Source: Balanoglossus misakiensis
Taxonomy: Eukaryota > Hemichordata
Direction of reading: 5' to 3'
Length of the DNA stretch: 64,000 bases
NCBI GenBank assembly: GCA_040954595.2
Contig: CM082586.2
Coordinates: forward strand, 10,354,001-10,418,000
Part shown: positions 13,156-22,416 of the stretch, in pieces
Numbering within the stretch: the stretch's first letter is position 1
Layout: each line of letters begins with the position of its first letter
The notes under the pieces: model-generated
Told to the model about the DNA's origin: nothing
Seen by the model: the letters and a program-made list of their open reading frames with translations, nothing else
The model's database searches: none
Made by a program: the position numbers and the translations under genes

Positions 13156-13309
13156 TGTGATAGTATTGTCATGATCACGTGATTGTCACATGGTCTGTAT
13201 ACGTGATTTCCTGTAACTGTTAGTTCCCGCGTGGTTGTCATTCAATAAACATCACTTCTGTGGAACTCCGTCGTTGTCGACTGTCAATAACCCCTCCCCG
13301 GACATCACA
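13156..13309 (+). repeat. Gypsy 5' LTR
   Basis: Starts TGTGATAGTATTGTCATGAT and ends CCCCGGACATCACA, with the usual TG...CA termini extended to an inverted TGTGAT/ATCACA. It holds AATAAA at about 13242, a possible poly(A) signal. At 154 bp it is very short for a Gypsy LTR. The partner is 18003-18156. Confidence 0.95.
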
Positions 13310-13313
13310 TAAA

Positions 13314-13326
13314 TGGCGACGAGGAT
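13314..13326 (+). other. primer-binding site, tRNA-Ser type
   Basis: TGGCGACGAGGAT lies four bases after the 5' LTR. It is the complement of a 3' end ATCCTCGTCGCCA. To my knowledge that matches animal tRNA-Ser(GCT), whose acceptor stem reads GACGAGG/CCTCGTC. It would prime minus-strand DNA synthesis. Confidence 0.75.
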
Positions 13327-13409
13327 TTAGTTGTCTAAATTAACTATCGAAGAACATACGCAAGCAACCTTTACGAGATTTGGTGACTTCTTAGCCGTGA
13401 TTTGAGTGC

Positions 13410-15041
13410 ATGAAAATGTCTACACCCGTAACGCTGTCCGGACTGCCAGGAGTGGCGGGATTCGACTGTGAAGGCGAACCGGAGGCTCTTCAGCAAAGGT
13501 GGGAGCGTTGGCTTCAGGAATTTGAACTGTTCGTAGCAGCTTCTGGTGTTTCAAATAATGCGCAGAAGCGTGCCTTACTTTTGCACATGGCTGGAGCGGG
13601 CATCAGAGACATTGTTAGCACTAAATCTGAAGATGAAACTGGTGACGTCACAAACTGCGCAACGTTGATAGCATGTTTGGATAAACACTTTCAACTGCAG
13701 AAAAACGTTCCTATGGCGAGACAGAAGTTTTACAGTGCAACTCCCACGTCCGGGGAGACGGTCGACAGCTACGTAATACGTCTCAAGAACCTACTGAAAG
13801 ACTGTGATTTTCCCGAGACGGAAAAAGACAACCAGATAAGAGATCGTGTCTTGCTCTACATCAGCGACAAGGTGCTAAAAAGCAAGCTGTATCGTGAAAA
13901 GAATTTGGACACTACCAAACTACTACAAATCATACGGTCGTATCACGACAAAGATGCACTAGTTTTGGTGTCTGGTACTCAAGCTGTGAGTGCAAATGCA
14001 GTCAATATTGGCGGTAAACGTACGCGCGCCAAAAACAAAATGGCGGACTTAGCCTGTTTCCGTTGTGGAAGGAAAGGTCACATGCAACGTGAATGTCGCG
14101 CCAGTACAAGTGGTAGTTCTCGCAATGCCGAACAAAAATCCGACCGGTGTTTCCGATGTCAAAAACCGGGACACAGAGCTGCAGACTGTCGTGCTAAGTG
14201 GGAAGACTGTCCGTCTAAAGACAGTGAAAATGGCAACAGTCGAGGCAGTGGTGGTAACCGCAGCGCACGTGGACGTGGCCGTACGCGTGGTGATGGTCGC
14301 GGTACACACAAGGTAGCTCAGACGACTACTGATGCAAACGCCGATGGTGGCCATGCAGACGTCGAGACTGACGAGGAGAAAGCGTACTATGCTTTCAATG
14401 CTGCTTTCCGTGCTTCCAGTGGGAAGGACCTCACTGATACAGGTATTCAGATCGAGAATCAACACGTGCCGGTTATCATCGACAGTGGTGCTACATGTAA
14501 TCTCATTGGTGAAAGACAATTTCGCAGACTTGCTGAAAAGCGTGGTGTGAAAGTTCGAAATTGTAACAATAAAGTGTTTACCTATGGTTCTAGTAAACCT
14601 TTAGATATATTGGGTAAATGTGCCTTACATGTTGAAGCGCCTACTAAAAAGAAATGTATTGCTGATTTTATAGTGATCAAGGCTGATCAACCGATTTTGT
14701 TGAGTCGGAGTACTTCTGAGAATTTAGATATGTTGAGAGTTGGAAATGTGAATCTGTACACGATAAATTCAATATCTGCTGATAATTCTTCGCCAATTCT
14801 TGCAGAATTGCGGAGGAAATATCCTGAGGTATTTAATGGGTTGGGTAAGTTAAAGGGCTACAAGCTCCATTTGCATATTGATGAGAGTGTCAAACCCATA
14901 GCCCAGTACCGGCGAATTCCTTTCAACCGCCGTGCTAAAGTTGTTGAAAAAACTCAACGAGCTTCAAAAGCTGGGAGTAATAGAGAAGGTTTCGGGTCCG
15001 ACCTCTTGGGTCAACCCCCTTGTAACAGTACAAAAGCCTGA
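13410..15041 (+). CDS. Gypsy Gag-protease and start of reverse transcriptase
   Basis: A 543-codon frame; a second ATG two codons in (13416) is also possible. Residues ~1-200 resemble a Gypsy capsid region (WERWLQEFELFVAASG, then LKDCDFPE). Two CCHC zinc knuckles follow: CFRCGRKGHMQREC from residue 216 and CFRCQKPGHRAADC from residue 247. A Gly/Arg-rich linker follows. The aspartic protease motif is VIIDSGATCNLIG, with Asp about residue 358. The frame then enters the reverse transcriptase N-terminus before leaving the conserved phase at an A6 run (14947-14952). Gag packages the RNA and protease cuts the polyprotein. The tail after the A6 run is out-of-frame and not real protein. Confidence 0.9.
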   Translation: MKMSTPVTLSGLPGVAGFDCEGEPEALQQRWERWLQEFELFVAASGVSNNAQKRALLLHMAGAGIRDIVSTKSEDETGDVTNCATLIACLDKHFQLQKNVPMARQKFYSATPTSGETVDSYVIRLKNLLKDCDFPETEKDNQIRDRVLLYISDKVLKSKLYREKNLDTTKLLQIIRSYHDKDALVLVSGTQAVSANAVNIGGKRTRAKNKMADLACFRCGRKGHMQRECRASTSGSSRNAEQKSDRCFRCQKPGHRAADCRAKWEDCPSKDSENGNSRGSGGNRSARGRGRTRGDGRGTHKVAQTTTDANADGGHADVETDEEKAYYAFNAAFRASSGKDLTDTGIQIENQHVPVIIDSGATCNLIGERQFRRLAEKRGVKVRNCNNKVFTYGSSKPLDILGKCALHVEAPTKKKCIADFIVIKADQPILLSRSTSENLDMLRVGNVNLYTINSISADNSSPILAELRRKYPEVFNGLGKLKGYKLHLHIDESVKPIAQYRRIPFNRRAKVVEKTQRASKAGSNREGFGSDLLGQPPCNSTKA

Positions 15042-17529
15042 TGGGGATATCAGACTATGTCTGGACATGAGAAAAGCAAATCAAGCCATTGTTAGGGAAA
15101 GACACCCTGTTCCCACCATGGATGAAACGCTAGAGGAAATTTCAGGGGCCAAGGTATTTTGCAAGCTTGATATGAATATGGCTTTCCATCAAATTGAGCT
15201 CGATGAAAAGAGCAGGGATATTACAACCTTTTCAGGGCCCAACTCTTTGTATCGCTACAAGCGTTTAGTTTTTGGTGTGAACATGGCGACTGAAAAGTTT
15301 CAAAATCTAATTAGCCAGGTTTTGAAGGGCTGTGAGGGTGCCCACAACATGCATGATGATATTAGAGTAGTAGCTGAAAATTATGAGCAGCTGCATGCCA
15401 GAGTTGGGAAAGTGATCAAGCGTTTTAGTGAGCATGGTTTAACGCTGAACTTTACAAAATGTAAGCTAGGAGACAGTATGATATTCATGGGTCACTTGAT
15501 GACGGCCCAGGGTATGAAACTCACTGATGAGAAGGTCAAAGCTATTGTAAAAGCTCGAACGCCAACTGACAAATCAGAATTGAGAAGTTTCTTTGGGCTG
15601 GCTCAATTTTGCTCAAAATATGTCGATAAATTTGCAACAGTGACAAGCCCACTGTGGGATTTGACTCGCAAAGATGCAAAGTGGAAATGGCTTCCCAAGC
15701 ATGAGAAAGTATTCAATCTCATCAAACATAAATTGACCACAAGTCCATTCATGGCTTATTTCAAGCAGGGTGCTAAAACTCGAGTCACTTCTGATGCATC
15801 GCCCGTTGGTGTTGGAGCAATCCTTGAACAAATGCAAAGTAATGGTTCATATCAACCAGTGTACTATGTTAGCAGAAAGCTTACACATGTTGAGTCGAGG
15901 TACTCTCAGTTTGAGCGAGAGGCGCTTGGAGTTAAATGGGCATGTGAGAAACTTCAGCAGTTTCTGCTAGGCAGTCATTTTGAGGTCAGAACTGACCATA
16001 AGCCTTTATTGAAAGTATTCAGCCCTAACTCCAGGCCCCCTTCAGCTAGAATTGAGAGATGGCTGTTATATATGCAACAATTTGATTATCATATCACCCA
16101 TATCAAGGGAAAGAATAATTATGCGGACATGTTGAGTAGATTGCCCGTGGACGAACCATCTGACAACTATTGTAGAGAGACTGAAGATTTTGCATGTAGT
16201 GTTGTTTTAGAGGCTATGCCATCTGCTATCACCCCACGTGATATTGAGAGAGAATCTGCAAAAGACCAGAGCTTGCAATTGGTTGAAAAGTGTATTACCT
16301 CTGCAAATTGGTCAAAATTGAAGTCTTCACCCTATTGGCATGTGAAAGACGAATTATGGTTGTATGGCAGATTGATCATGCGTGGTAACAGATTGGTTGT
16401 TCCTCAAGTTTTGCAAAGAAAAATCTTGAAAATTGCACACCAGGGTCATCAGGGAATTGTGAGGACAAAGGCTCGTTTACGTGACAGAGTTTGGTGGCCA
16501 GGAATGGACAGGGATGTGGAAAAACTGATACGATCCTGTCATCCATGTCAATTGGTCAGTGCCAGGCCAAACCCAGAGCCATTATTACCCACACAGTTAC
16601 CTGAAGGACCATGGTTCGATTTAGCAGTTGATCTTTTGGATGTATGTGATGGTGAGAAATTACTAGTGGTAACTGATTTATACTCTAGATGGCCTGAAGT
16701 AGTTTTGTTAAAGAAAACAGATGCTGCCCATGTCATAAAAGCCATGGAAGCTATGTTTCTTACACATGGGTTGCCTTACTGTGTCAAATCAGACAATGGT
16801 CCACCTTTTACCTCAGCCGAGTTTGAAGGTTTCCTTGATTACTTAGGTATTGATCATGAATATTCCATTCCATACTGGCCTCAGAGCAATGGAAGTGTTG
16901 AGAGGCTGAATGAAATAATTTTGAAGTCTGTACGAATTGCTAAATTGCAAAAGAAAAGTTGGTACAAAGATTTGACACATTTTCTATTTGAATATAGAAA
17001 TACACCCCATACTGTGACAGGCATATCTCCTGCTATGGCTCTGATGGGAAGAGAGTTTAGGGACAAAATTCCTAGACTGAGAATTCCATCCCAAACAATC
17101 AATGAGTCTGATTGGCAAATCAAAATGAGAGAAAGAAACAACAGAATGAAAATGAAACAAAAGTTCTATGCCGACAACAGGAGACATGCCACTTCCTCAG
17201 ATATCAGGGAAGGTGATACTGTTTTGCTCCAGCAAGCATTTAGGCAAAACAAACTCACTCCCAATTTCGAGACAGAACCATACAAAGTCATCCAGAAAGA
17301 TGGAGGTGCGTTATTATTGGAAAACTCCAAAGGTGTAAAAAGAAGGTCCACTGGACATGTAAAGAAATATGTTGAGGAATATCCAGAATTTTCCTTCCAG
17401 GGCACTGAATGGAACTCCAAACATTTGACATATGAACAACCTCAAAGGGTTCAAAATGGTGTTCCATCCTGTAACCCCCATATCCATGATTTGTCTACAC
17501 ATAACAACCTGGATAACTTGCCAGTATAA
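14902..17529 (+). CDS. Gypsy Pol: reverse transcriptase, RNase H, integrase
   Basis: Open from 14902 in the +1 frame relative to gag; there is no ATG near the start. Reverse transcriptase shows SWVNPLVTVQKPDGDIRLC, KLDMNMAFHQIEL and an MHDDI catalytic pair (15355-15360). RNase H shows TSDAS, EREALGVKWAC and RTDHKPLLKVF. Integrase has an H2C2 zinc site (HQGHQGIV to CHPCQ), then AVDLLD, KSDNGPPF and SNGSVERLNE as the D,D,E core. A chromatin-tail region follows and is cut by a TAA at 17527. All visible catalytic acidic residues are kept. The frame change from gag falls inside the reverse transcriptase fold, so it is more likely a mutation or a base-calling indel than a programmed shift. Confidence 0.92.
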   Translation, partial: PSTGEFLSTAVLKLLKKLNELQKLGVIEKVSGPTSWVNPLVTVQKPDGDIRLCLDMRKANQAIVRERHPVPTMDETLEEISGAKVFCKLDMNMAFHQIELDEKSRDITTFSGPNSLYRYKRLVFGVNMATEKFQNLISQVLKGCEGAHNMHDDIRVVAENYEQLHARVGKVIKRFSEHGLTLNFTKCKLGDSMIFMGHLMTAQGMKLTDEKVKAIVKARTPTDKSELRSFFGLAQFCSKYVDKFATVTSPLWDLTRKDAKWKWLPKHEKVFNLIKHKLTTSPFMAYFKQGAKTRVTSDASPVGVGAILEQMQSNGSYQPVYYVSRKLTHVESRYSQFEREALGVKWACEKLQQFLLGSHFEVRTDHKPLLKVFSPNSRPPSARIERWLLYMQQFDYHITHIKGKNNYADMLSRLPVDEPSDNYCRETEDFACSVVLEAMPSAITPRDIERESAKDQSLQLVEKCITSANWSKLKSSPYWHVKDELWLYGRLIMRGNRLVVPQVLQRKILKIAHQGHQGIVRTKARLRDRVWWPGMDRDVEKLIRSCHPCQLVSARPNPEPLLPTQLPEGPWFDLAVDLLDVCDGEKLLVVTDLYSRWPEVVLLKKTDAAHVIKAMEAMFLTHGLPYCVKSDNGPPFTSAEFEGFLDYLGIDHEYSIPYWPQSNGSVERLNEIILKSVRIAKLQKKSWYKDLTHFLFEYRNTPHTVTGISPAMALMGREFRDKIPRLRIPSQTINESDWQIKMRERNNRMKMKQKFYADNRRHATSSDIREGDTVLLQQAFRQNKLTPNFETEPYKVIQKDGGALLLENSKGVKRRSTGHVKKYVEEYPEFSFQGTEWNSKHLTYEQPQRVQNGVPSCNPHIHDLSTHNNLDNLPV

Positions 17530-17751
17530 CCCGTCTGTTCTAGTCAGAAATCAACTGGACCAGCATGTCCTAGTCCTGTTTCACCTACTGGTACAGCATC
17601 GTTGGAAACGATTGTAAATGTTCCTCCAACAATGCCAGTGACAAATTCACCTAAGACAAATGTAAACCCCAATAGTACTGATGTGAGACGCTCAACAAGA
17701 ATAAAATCTAAACCTCCTTGGCACAAAGACTATTGCATGCCAGAAGGATAG
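17530..17751 (+). pseudogene. stranded C-terminal tail of Gypsy Pol
   Basis: The same frame as pol stays open for 73 codons after the TAA, to a TAG at 17749-17751. It includes DVRRSTRIKSKPPWHKDY, which resembles the basic C-terminal tail found in many Gypsy Pol proteins. The TAA therefore looks like a premature stop and not the natural end. Readthrough is possible but unsupported. Confidence 0.65.
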
Positions 17752-18002
17752 ATTATATTGACATAAGACTGTCCACAAACATTATGGAATGAGTTTCTGT
17801 AGAGCAAATTTTCTCTTGGAGATTTGTATTTTCCTAGTTATGAAGTTCTCAAGTTCTTGTTAAGGTTAAGGTTCTGTTTGTTTTCGTTTGTTAGAACATG
17901 ATCATTCACAAAGCATTACAATTTGACAGTGTTGGCAAATTTCATACTTTCCAAAGCGAGTTGTAAACTTAAAGTACAAGTTTTCTTCTAAAGTTGAGGA
18001 GA
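17752..18002 (+). other. Gypsy 3' untranslated segment with weak polypurine tract
   Basis: Non-coding sequence between the pol tail and the 3' LTR. A short purine run GAGGAGA (17996-18002) directly abuts the LTR and is the best candidate for the plus-strand primer. Confidence 0.5.
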
Positions 18003-18156
18003 TGTGATAGTATTGTCATGATCACGTGATTGTCACATGGTCTGTATACGTGATTTCCTGTAACTGTTAGTTCCCGCGTGGTTGTCATTCAATAAACATC
18101 ACTTCTGTGGAACTCCGTCGTTGTCGACTGTCAATAACCCCTCCCCGGACATCACA
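18003..18156 (+). repeat. Gypsy 3' LTR
   Basis: Looks base-for-base the same as 13156-13309 when read by eye. It is followed at once by the ATCAT target duplication (18157-18161). Confidence 0.95.
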
Positions 18157-18290
18157 ATCATGAGTGTATTCTGTGTTTTTTTAAGGCTGCACAAAACAAA
18201 GAGTGCAAACCACTGCTGAAATGGGTGACCCACATTGTGAACCACTTTTGGTATTGTTGTCAAAAAGCATCAGATATGGACAAGTTTCTG

Positions 18291-18551
18291 GTAAGTATTA
18301 CTTATCATCAGCTAGCCTAGATGTTAAAATGTGTGATACTATAGAGACTTCTTAGGGTAATCTTAAAAATTAATATTTGATAATAAATATTGAGACATGT
18401 TTTAACATTCAATTGGATTGGTTGCTGCTGTTTTGCTGTGCATTGAACATGTCATAGTTCATGTTATTGCAATAGTGATTTATGGGATTGTAAACTTTAC
18501 TAGGGCAGAGAATAAGTACCCCTGGCCCTTGCTAGGGCAGAGAATTGGTAC
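18291..18551 (+). other. truncated last intron of the transposase gene
   Basis: Begins with the donor GTAAGTATT and carries AT-rich sequence without an acceptor or exon I can recognise. At about 18500-18550 there is a small direct repeat (CTAGGGCAGAGAAT...GTACCCCTGG twice). The 190-bp satellite then starts in mid-monomer, which marks the break in the transposon. Confidence 0.55.
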
Positions 18552-19190
18552 CCCTGGTTAATACTTGGCAAAAAGCAATTTTATTTTACATTGCTAATGA
18601 AATGGTGACACTGAATCTGATTCTTTGCATCAGGGTAAATGGCGATGCAAGCTTGATGATGCATCCCGGTAGATAGTGATGCAAACACTTCACTTTGACA
18701 TGGGTATTAAATGCATGTGGGGATTAAAAGTTGACTGAAAATCCCTGGGTTAATACAAGTCCAAAAGCACTGAAATTTGACATAGCTAATACAATGGTGA
18801 CATTGAATGTGATTCTTTGCATTAGGGGAAATGGCGTAGCAAGCCTAATGATGCATCAGTGTAGATGGTGATCCAAGCTCTGCGCTTTGGCATACGTATT
18901 TAATGCATGTGCATGGGTATTTAATGTTGAATGTAAATTCCCAGGTTAATATATGCATGGGTATTTAATGTTGAATGTAAATTCCCAGGTTAATATATGC
19001 ATGGGTATTTAATGTTGACTGTAAATCCCTAGGTTAATACATGGCCATAAGTACTGTAAGGGGTAGATGGTGATGCAAGCTCTGCACTTTGACATGGGGA
19101 TTAAATGCATGCTGAGGGGGATTTTAAGTTGTCTGTAAATCCCCAGGTTGATATGTGGCCAAAAGCACTGTAATTTGACATTGCTAATGA
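18552..19190. repeat. 190-bp satellite, second block, with a 44-bp inner triplication
   Basis: About three satellite monomers of the family at 1-2621. Between about 18910 and 19030 a 44-bp piece (GCATGGGTATTTAATGTTGA onward) is repeated three times in tandem. The block ends by fusing to a SINE tail, as in the left copy. Confidence 0.85.
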
Positions 19191-19325
19191 TGGTGAGCTG
19201 TACTCCCCAGGGAGTTGAATGGAATGTTTAGGTCCAACGACCTAGGTCAAATGACCATGGAACAACTTTAAAGCATGTTGAGATTTAATGTGCTACATAA
19301 GTTATAAATATTATATTAATATTAT
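19191..19325 (+). repeat. headless SINE tail
   Basis: GGGAGTTGAATGGAATGTTT to the AT-rich end with GTGCTACATAAGTTATAAA. It is the 3' part of the SINE family at 4353-4692, followed by ACATAAACAACACTC as in the other copies. Confidence 0.7.
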
Positions 19326-20949
19326 TACATAAACAACACTCTTACCTAGCTAAGGAAGTGGTCAGGTGAAAAATATTTGCAGAGCTGACCAATTATTTAA
19401 GGAATATTAAAGTTGGGTAATTTGGACGTATTCATACGGGTGTTGGTCAATGGAAAGTCCTTTGTTCATTTTCAAAATGGCAACCAAAAATGCGAACAAA
19501 ACACACTGAATTATGTACGGGATATTGGTGTTGCCTAATTTGCGTGTTTCCACATTTACTTAAACTCTCACAGGGAGACAAATGTCACAGCAAACGGAAA
19601 AATGACTATGCTACACACAACACTTTTATTGATCATGGAAAATGTTCATGAGAATTGTGTTATGGTACTTTTCGGGGCTCACGACCTGTGTTATAGGAAA
19701 TCTGACAAGGAATCCAAACTGTACCACATACACAACACTTTAATTAAGCATGGGAAATGGTCCTGAGAACAATATTCTCAGAGTTGACAAACTGTGTTAT
19801 CTGCGTTATATTGATGTTGTCTAATTTACACGCCTGTACATTTATTTATACTCTGACTTTGAGCTTAATAAGGCAGCGCCTGCTAAGGTCAATTTCCCAC
19901 GTACACTTTTAATTAGCATAGATAATGATCATGATAACTTCATTTTCAGAGCTGACAAACTGTGTTATGTGAAATTCATGTTGCCTATTTCATGATAATG
20001 GCTTGTGGTACACAAGGGTTAACAGCAATCAGCAATTGCTTGTATGATAGGTATAATGATCGATTTACAAATTTCAATGGTATAATAATGGGCAACACAT
20101 GTGGAAGTGTTTAATAAACAGTTAACTGATGTGGTGATGGTTTGTGGTAAAATTGAGGGTACACAGATTATAATGGGCAAAACAATGAATATAATAGAGG
20201 TTGATGATGGTGAATGGTTTCATATGAATGGTGTAATAAAGGTTAACAAATGTGGTGATAGCTTTGGTGTACAGGGCTGTTCATATCTTTAGTAATGACA
20301 AAGGTATAATAGTGATAAAAGCTTAAATAAGTGTTAGGGCACAATCTTCATGATGGTTCATTCATTGGTTAATGTGTATATTTTATTAATATCATGCTAT
20401 TGTTTATCAGTTAGATCATAATCAGGGTTTTTCCATGCACATAGTCATCATGAATCAGCGGAATTCTTCTGAATAGTACCTGTGATCATTTTTGCGCACC
20501 GACGCATTGTACGCGACAGACATGCAGAAAATATTAACATGTAACTCACAGGCATAGTGTTAAATCTAAACGACTATATGTTAGATAAGCTTTACCTCCC
20601 CACCCCATCAAAATTCCAAATTTAGCTTGATGTGACGTTTTCGGGTAGTACCAATTCGGAAACTTTCATGGTTCATTCATTGAACCAAATATTGGATTTG
20701 ACACACTGTGTCTTGGGTGGGTAAAGCATGGTGAAATGTTGGCAGTAAACTTTAACCAGACAGGTCACATGAAAGGAAGATTTTATCATTTGAGTTCGAT
20801 GGCATACATGATAAGATATGTCAGTTCTGACACCATTTTTGCAGACGTAGATGCTGATGTATTTTTTCCATTGGACACAATACTCAAAGTCCAGTCTGTG
20901 TTTAAAATGATACCCTGGTCACACACAGTGAGAAATGTCAGCCTTTGAC
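19326..20949. repeat. duplicated segment, copy 2, with intact TTAA empty site
   Basis: Paralogue of 5398-6853 in the same orientation. It keeps the ~165-bp piece (about 19800-19965) that copy 1 has lost. It reaches CAGCCTTTGACTTAATTATC, where a single TTAA (20950-20953) stands with no transposon. This is direct evidence that the TTAA before 6858 is the insertion target. Confidence 0.88.
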
Positions 20950-20953
20950 TTAA

Positions 20954-22416
20954 TTATCTAATTTATGCATTGTTAACAATGCACTGTGACATTTACTGCA
21001 TGTATTTTTCCCACTGTGGAAACTTACTATGCTTTGAATACATGTTCCCTAATGGGGTGTTAAAGGATACAGTAGGATCTGTTTCGGTAGCAAATATGAC
21101 ACTGTTTTCAACATATTTGACTGGTGGCAATATGTGGTTTTACGTTGGTATCCATCATGTAACTCAGATCACCTATATGAAGCTCCATAGTAAATTTCAC
21201 AGAAGTCGGCTGATCAATTCCAGAAAAGTAGATTTTTTACCAAAAATGTGGAAAAAGACAAAAAAATGCATAACAAGTAGAAAATTCACACTATTAGCTT
21301 AAAACATACAGAAATGTGTGAGGCTAATATAAGGTACTATCATACCATTTTTTCAAATCAACATGACCAGGACTTGTCGTGTTTCTGAGTTTTGACCAAA
21401 TTAAGGTTTTCCCAGCTAATTTGTATATATTTTTGGCAATGACAACTTCGTTTGAACAAACTCCCATCTACAGCCTAGCATGCATCTACACACCAAATAT
21501 CGAGGTTATTGGCGCAACGGTTTTCAAGTTTTTGATGTGTACGGACATACATCCATCTATCCGTCCATATGTCCATACATACATACAGACGCAACCAAAT
21601 CCATAAGGTCCCACTGTATATACCTATACAAATGGGACCAAATAAAACACAAAAAAAATAACACTTAACATCTTACAGTGCAGGGCCTTGCTAGTTGATG
21701 TGGTACAATTCTATCATATCACTTCACAGCTGGTAGCCAAGGGCAGTGTTTGCACAGAGGAGCCTCCTGAATGTCTTCGCTCGTTCACACCTCTTCAGTG
21801 ATAATGTCTGGATTACATTGACATGAAACTGTTTGTTCAGTAGTGTTTCAACTGCCAGCTACCTGGGTTCATTTTACACCCAAACACTGAAAATATTGTA
21901 GCAGTCAATAATATAACCTACACACTGTGTGAAATTCACCATGTTCTAAAGTAATGTTGATGTCTAATGTGCATTGTGACTTACAGGGCATGCACGGCTA
22001 AAGCTTGTCGAAAGTTGACAAAGCAAAAGACCAGACCAGTTGCCTGTTTTAAAATGTGCTTCATTCCAAGGACCTTGGCGATGAGTCATGAATTGGGGAA
22101 CGTTCATGAGACCCATTTTTTTTCACTGGACCAGCACATTTAATGATATGACCTTGAAATTGAACTGTTCCCAGGAGCTACTGAGAGTTGCCTTGTTTCA
22201 CCCCCAAGTTACTACCTGGGGTTTTTACAATGTCGACAGTAGTTCCAAAAAAAAAACGTTGTACTTTTATGAATAATCGATTAGGGTAGATTTATTCATG
22301 GTAGTAAAACTTTTTGGCCTGCAGTTGCCAAACAAAGACAATTACAAGTAAGGGACTGGACGTAAACTACCAGGGGGAGCGCAGGGAAATTGACGAAAGC
22401 GATGGCCTCAAATTAA
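20954..22416. other. region with no recognised gene
   Basis: AT-rich sequence with short open frames but no family match. Around 21540-21600 a CATC/CATA-rich patch (ATCCATCTATCCGTCCAT and ACATACATACAGACG) follows GCAACGGTTTTCAAGTTTTT. It resembles the decayed 3' end of a dispersed repeat, but I cannot name it. Nothing else is supported. Confidence 0.45.

Larger units (their letters stand above)
13156..18156 (+). mobile_element. complete Ty3/Gypsy LTR retrotransposon in intron 10
   Basis: It has 154-bp LTRs, a primer-binding site, gag and pol, and a perfect 5-bp target duplication ATCAT (13151-13155 and 18157-18161). The two LTRs look identical by eye, so the insertion should be recent. It lies in the same direction as the split transposase gene. 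Pol order is protease, reverse transcriptase, RNase H, integrase, the normal Gypsy order. Coding is broken by a one-base shift at 14947-14952 and a stop at 17527-17529. Confidence 0.95.
7150..18290 (+). pseudogene. Kolobok-like transposase gene, 11 exons seen, 3' end lost, two frameshifts
   Basis: Exons inferred from in-phase GT-AG joins: 7150-7363, 7971-8081, 8338-8463, 8808-8921, 9795-9848, 10125-10223, 10462-10758, 11043-11325, 11614-11850, 12821-12897 and 18186-18290, about 570 codons in all. Exon 1 starts with ATG and carries a basic KRKRARGRP stretch like an AT-hook. The middle is acidic (a run of Asp in exon 7). Exons 7-8 hold Cys residues and GHLEYEWCSQP, a possible zinc site. Exons 9-11 hold the transposase-like core. 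The protein should bind the AGGG ends and cut at TTAA. Two breaks lie in homopolymers: A6 at 7233-7238 and T8 at 10634-10641. The last exon splices onward, but no later exon is present. Intron 10 contains the Gypsy element. Exon structure is inferred from sequence only; the family name comes from recalled similarity. Confidence 0.7.
6858..18550 (+). mobile_element. Kolobok-like TTAA DNA transposon, 3' end missing
   Basis: The left end AGGGACAAAGTCTCTCTC follows a TTAA at 6854-6857. The paralogous segment reads GACTTAATTATC at 20948-20957 with no insertion, which gives the empty site. The first ~200 bp match both arms of the MITEs at 4767-5097 and 22846-23187. Inside is a multi-exon gene (7150-18290) with a transposase-like core. 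No right terminal repeat is found: near 18550 the sequence passes into the 190-bp satellite, so the end was lost by a deletion or duplication junction. The TTAA target plus the protein core fit the Kolobok superfamily. PiggyBac also uses TTAA, but its protein is different. Confidence 0.68.

Noticed and set aside
14902-15041. programmed frameshift between Gag and Pol
   Set aside because: The change of frame lies within the reverse transcriptase domain, after protease, and at a plain A run. A random indel or a sequence error is simpler.
20736-21302. possible genes of 70 and 110 codons after the second repeat block
   Set aside because: No splice context, no motif, and the first is interrupted in the paralogous copy near 6700.
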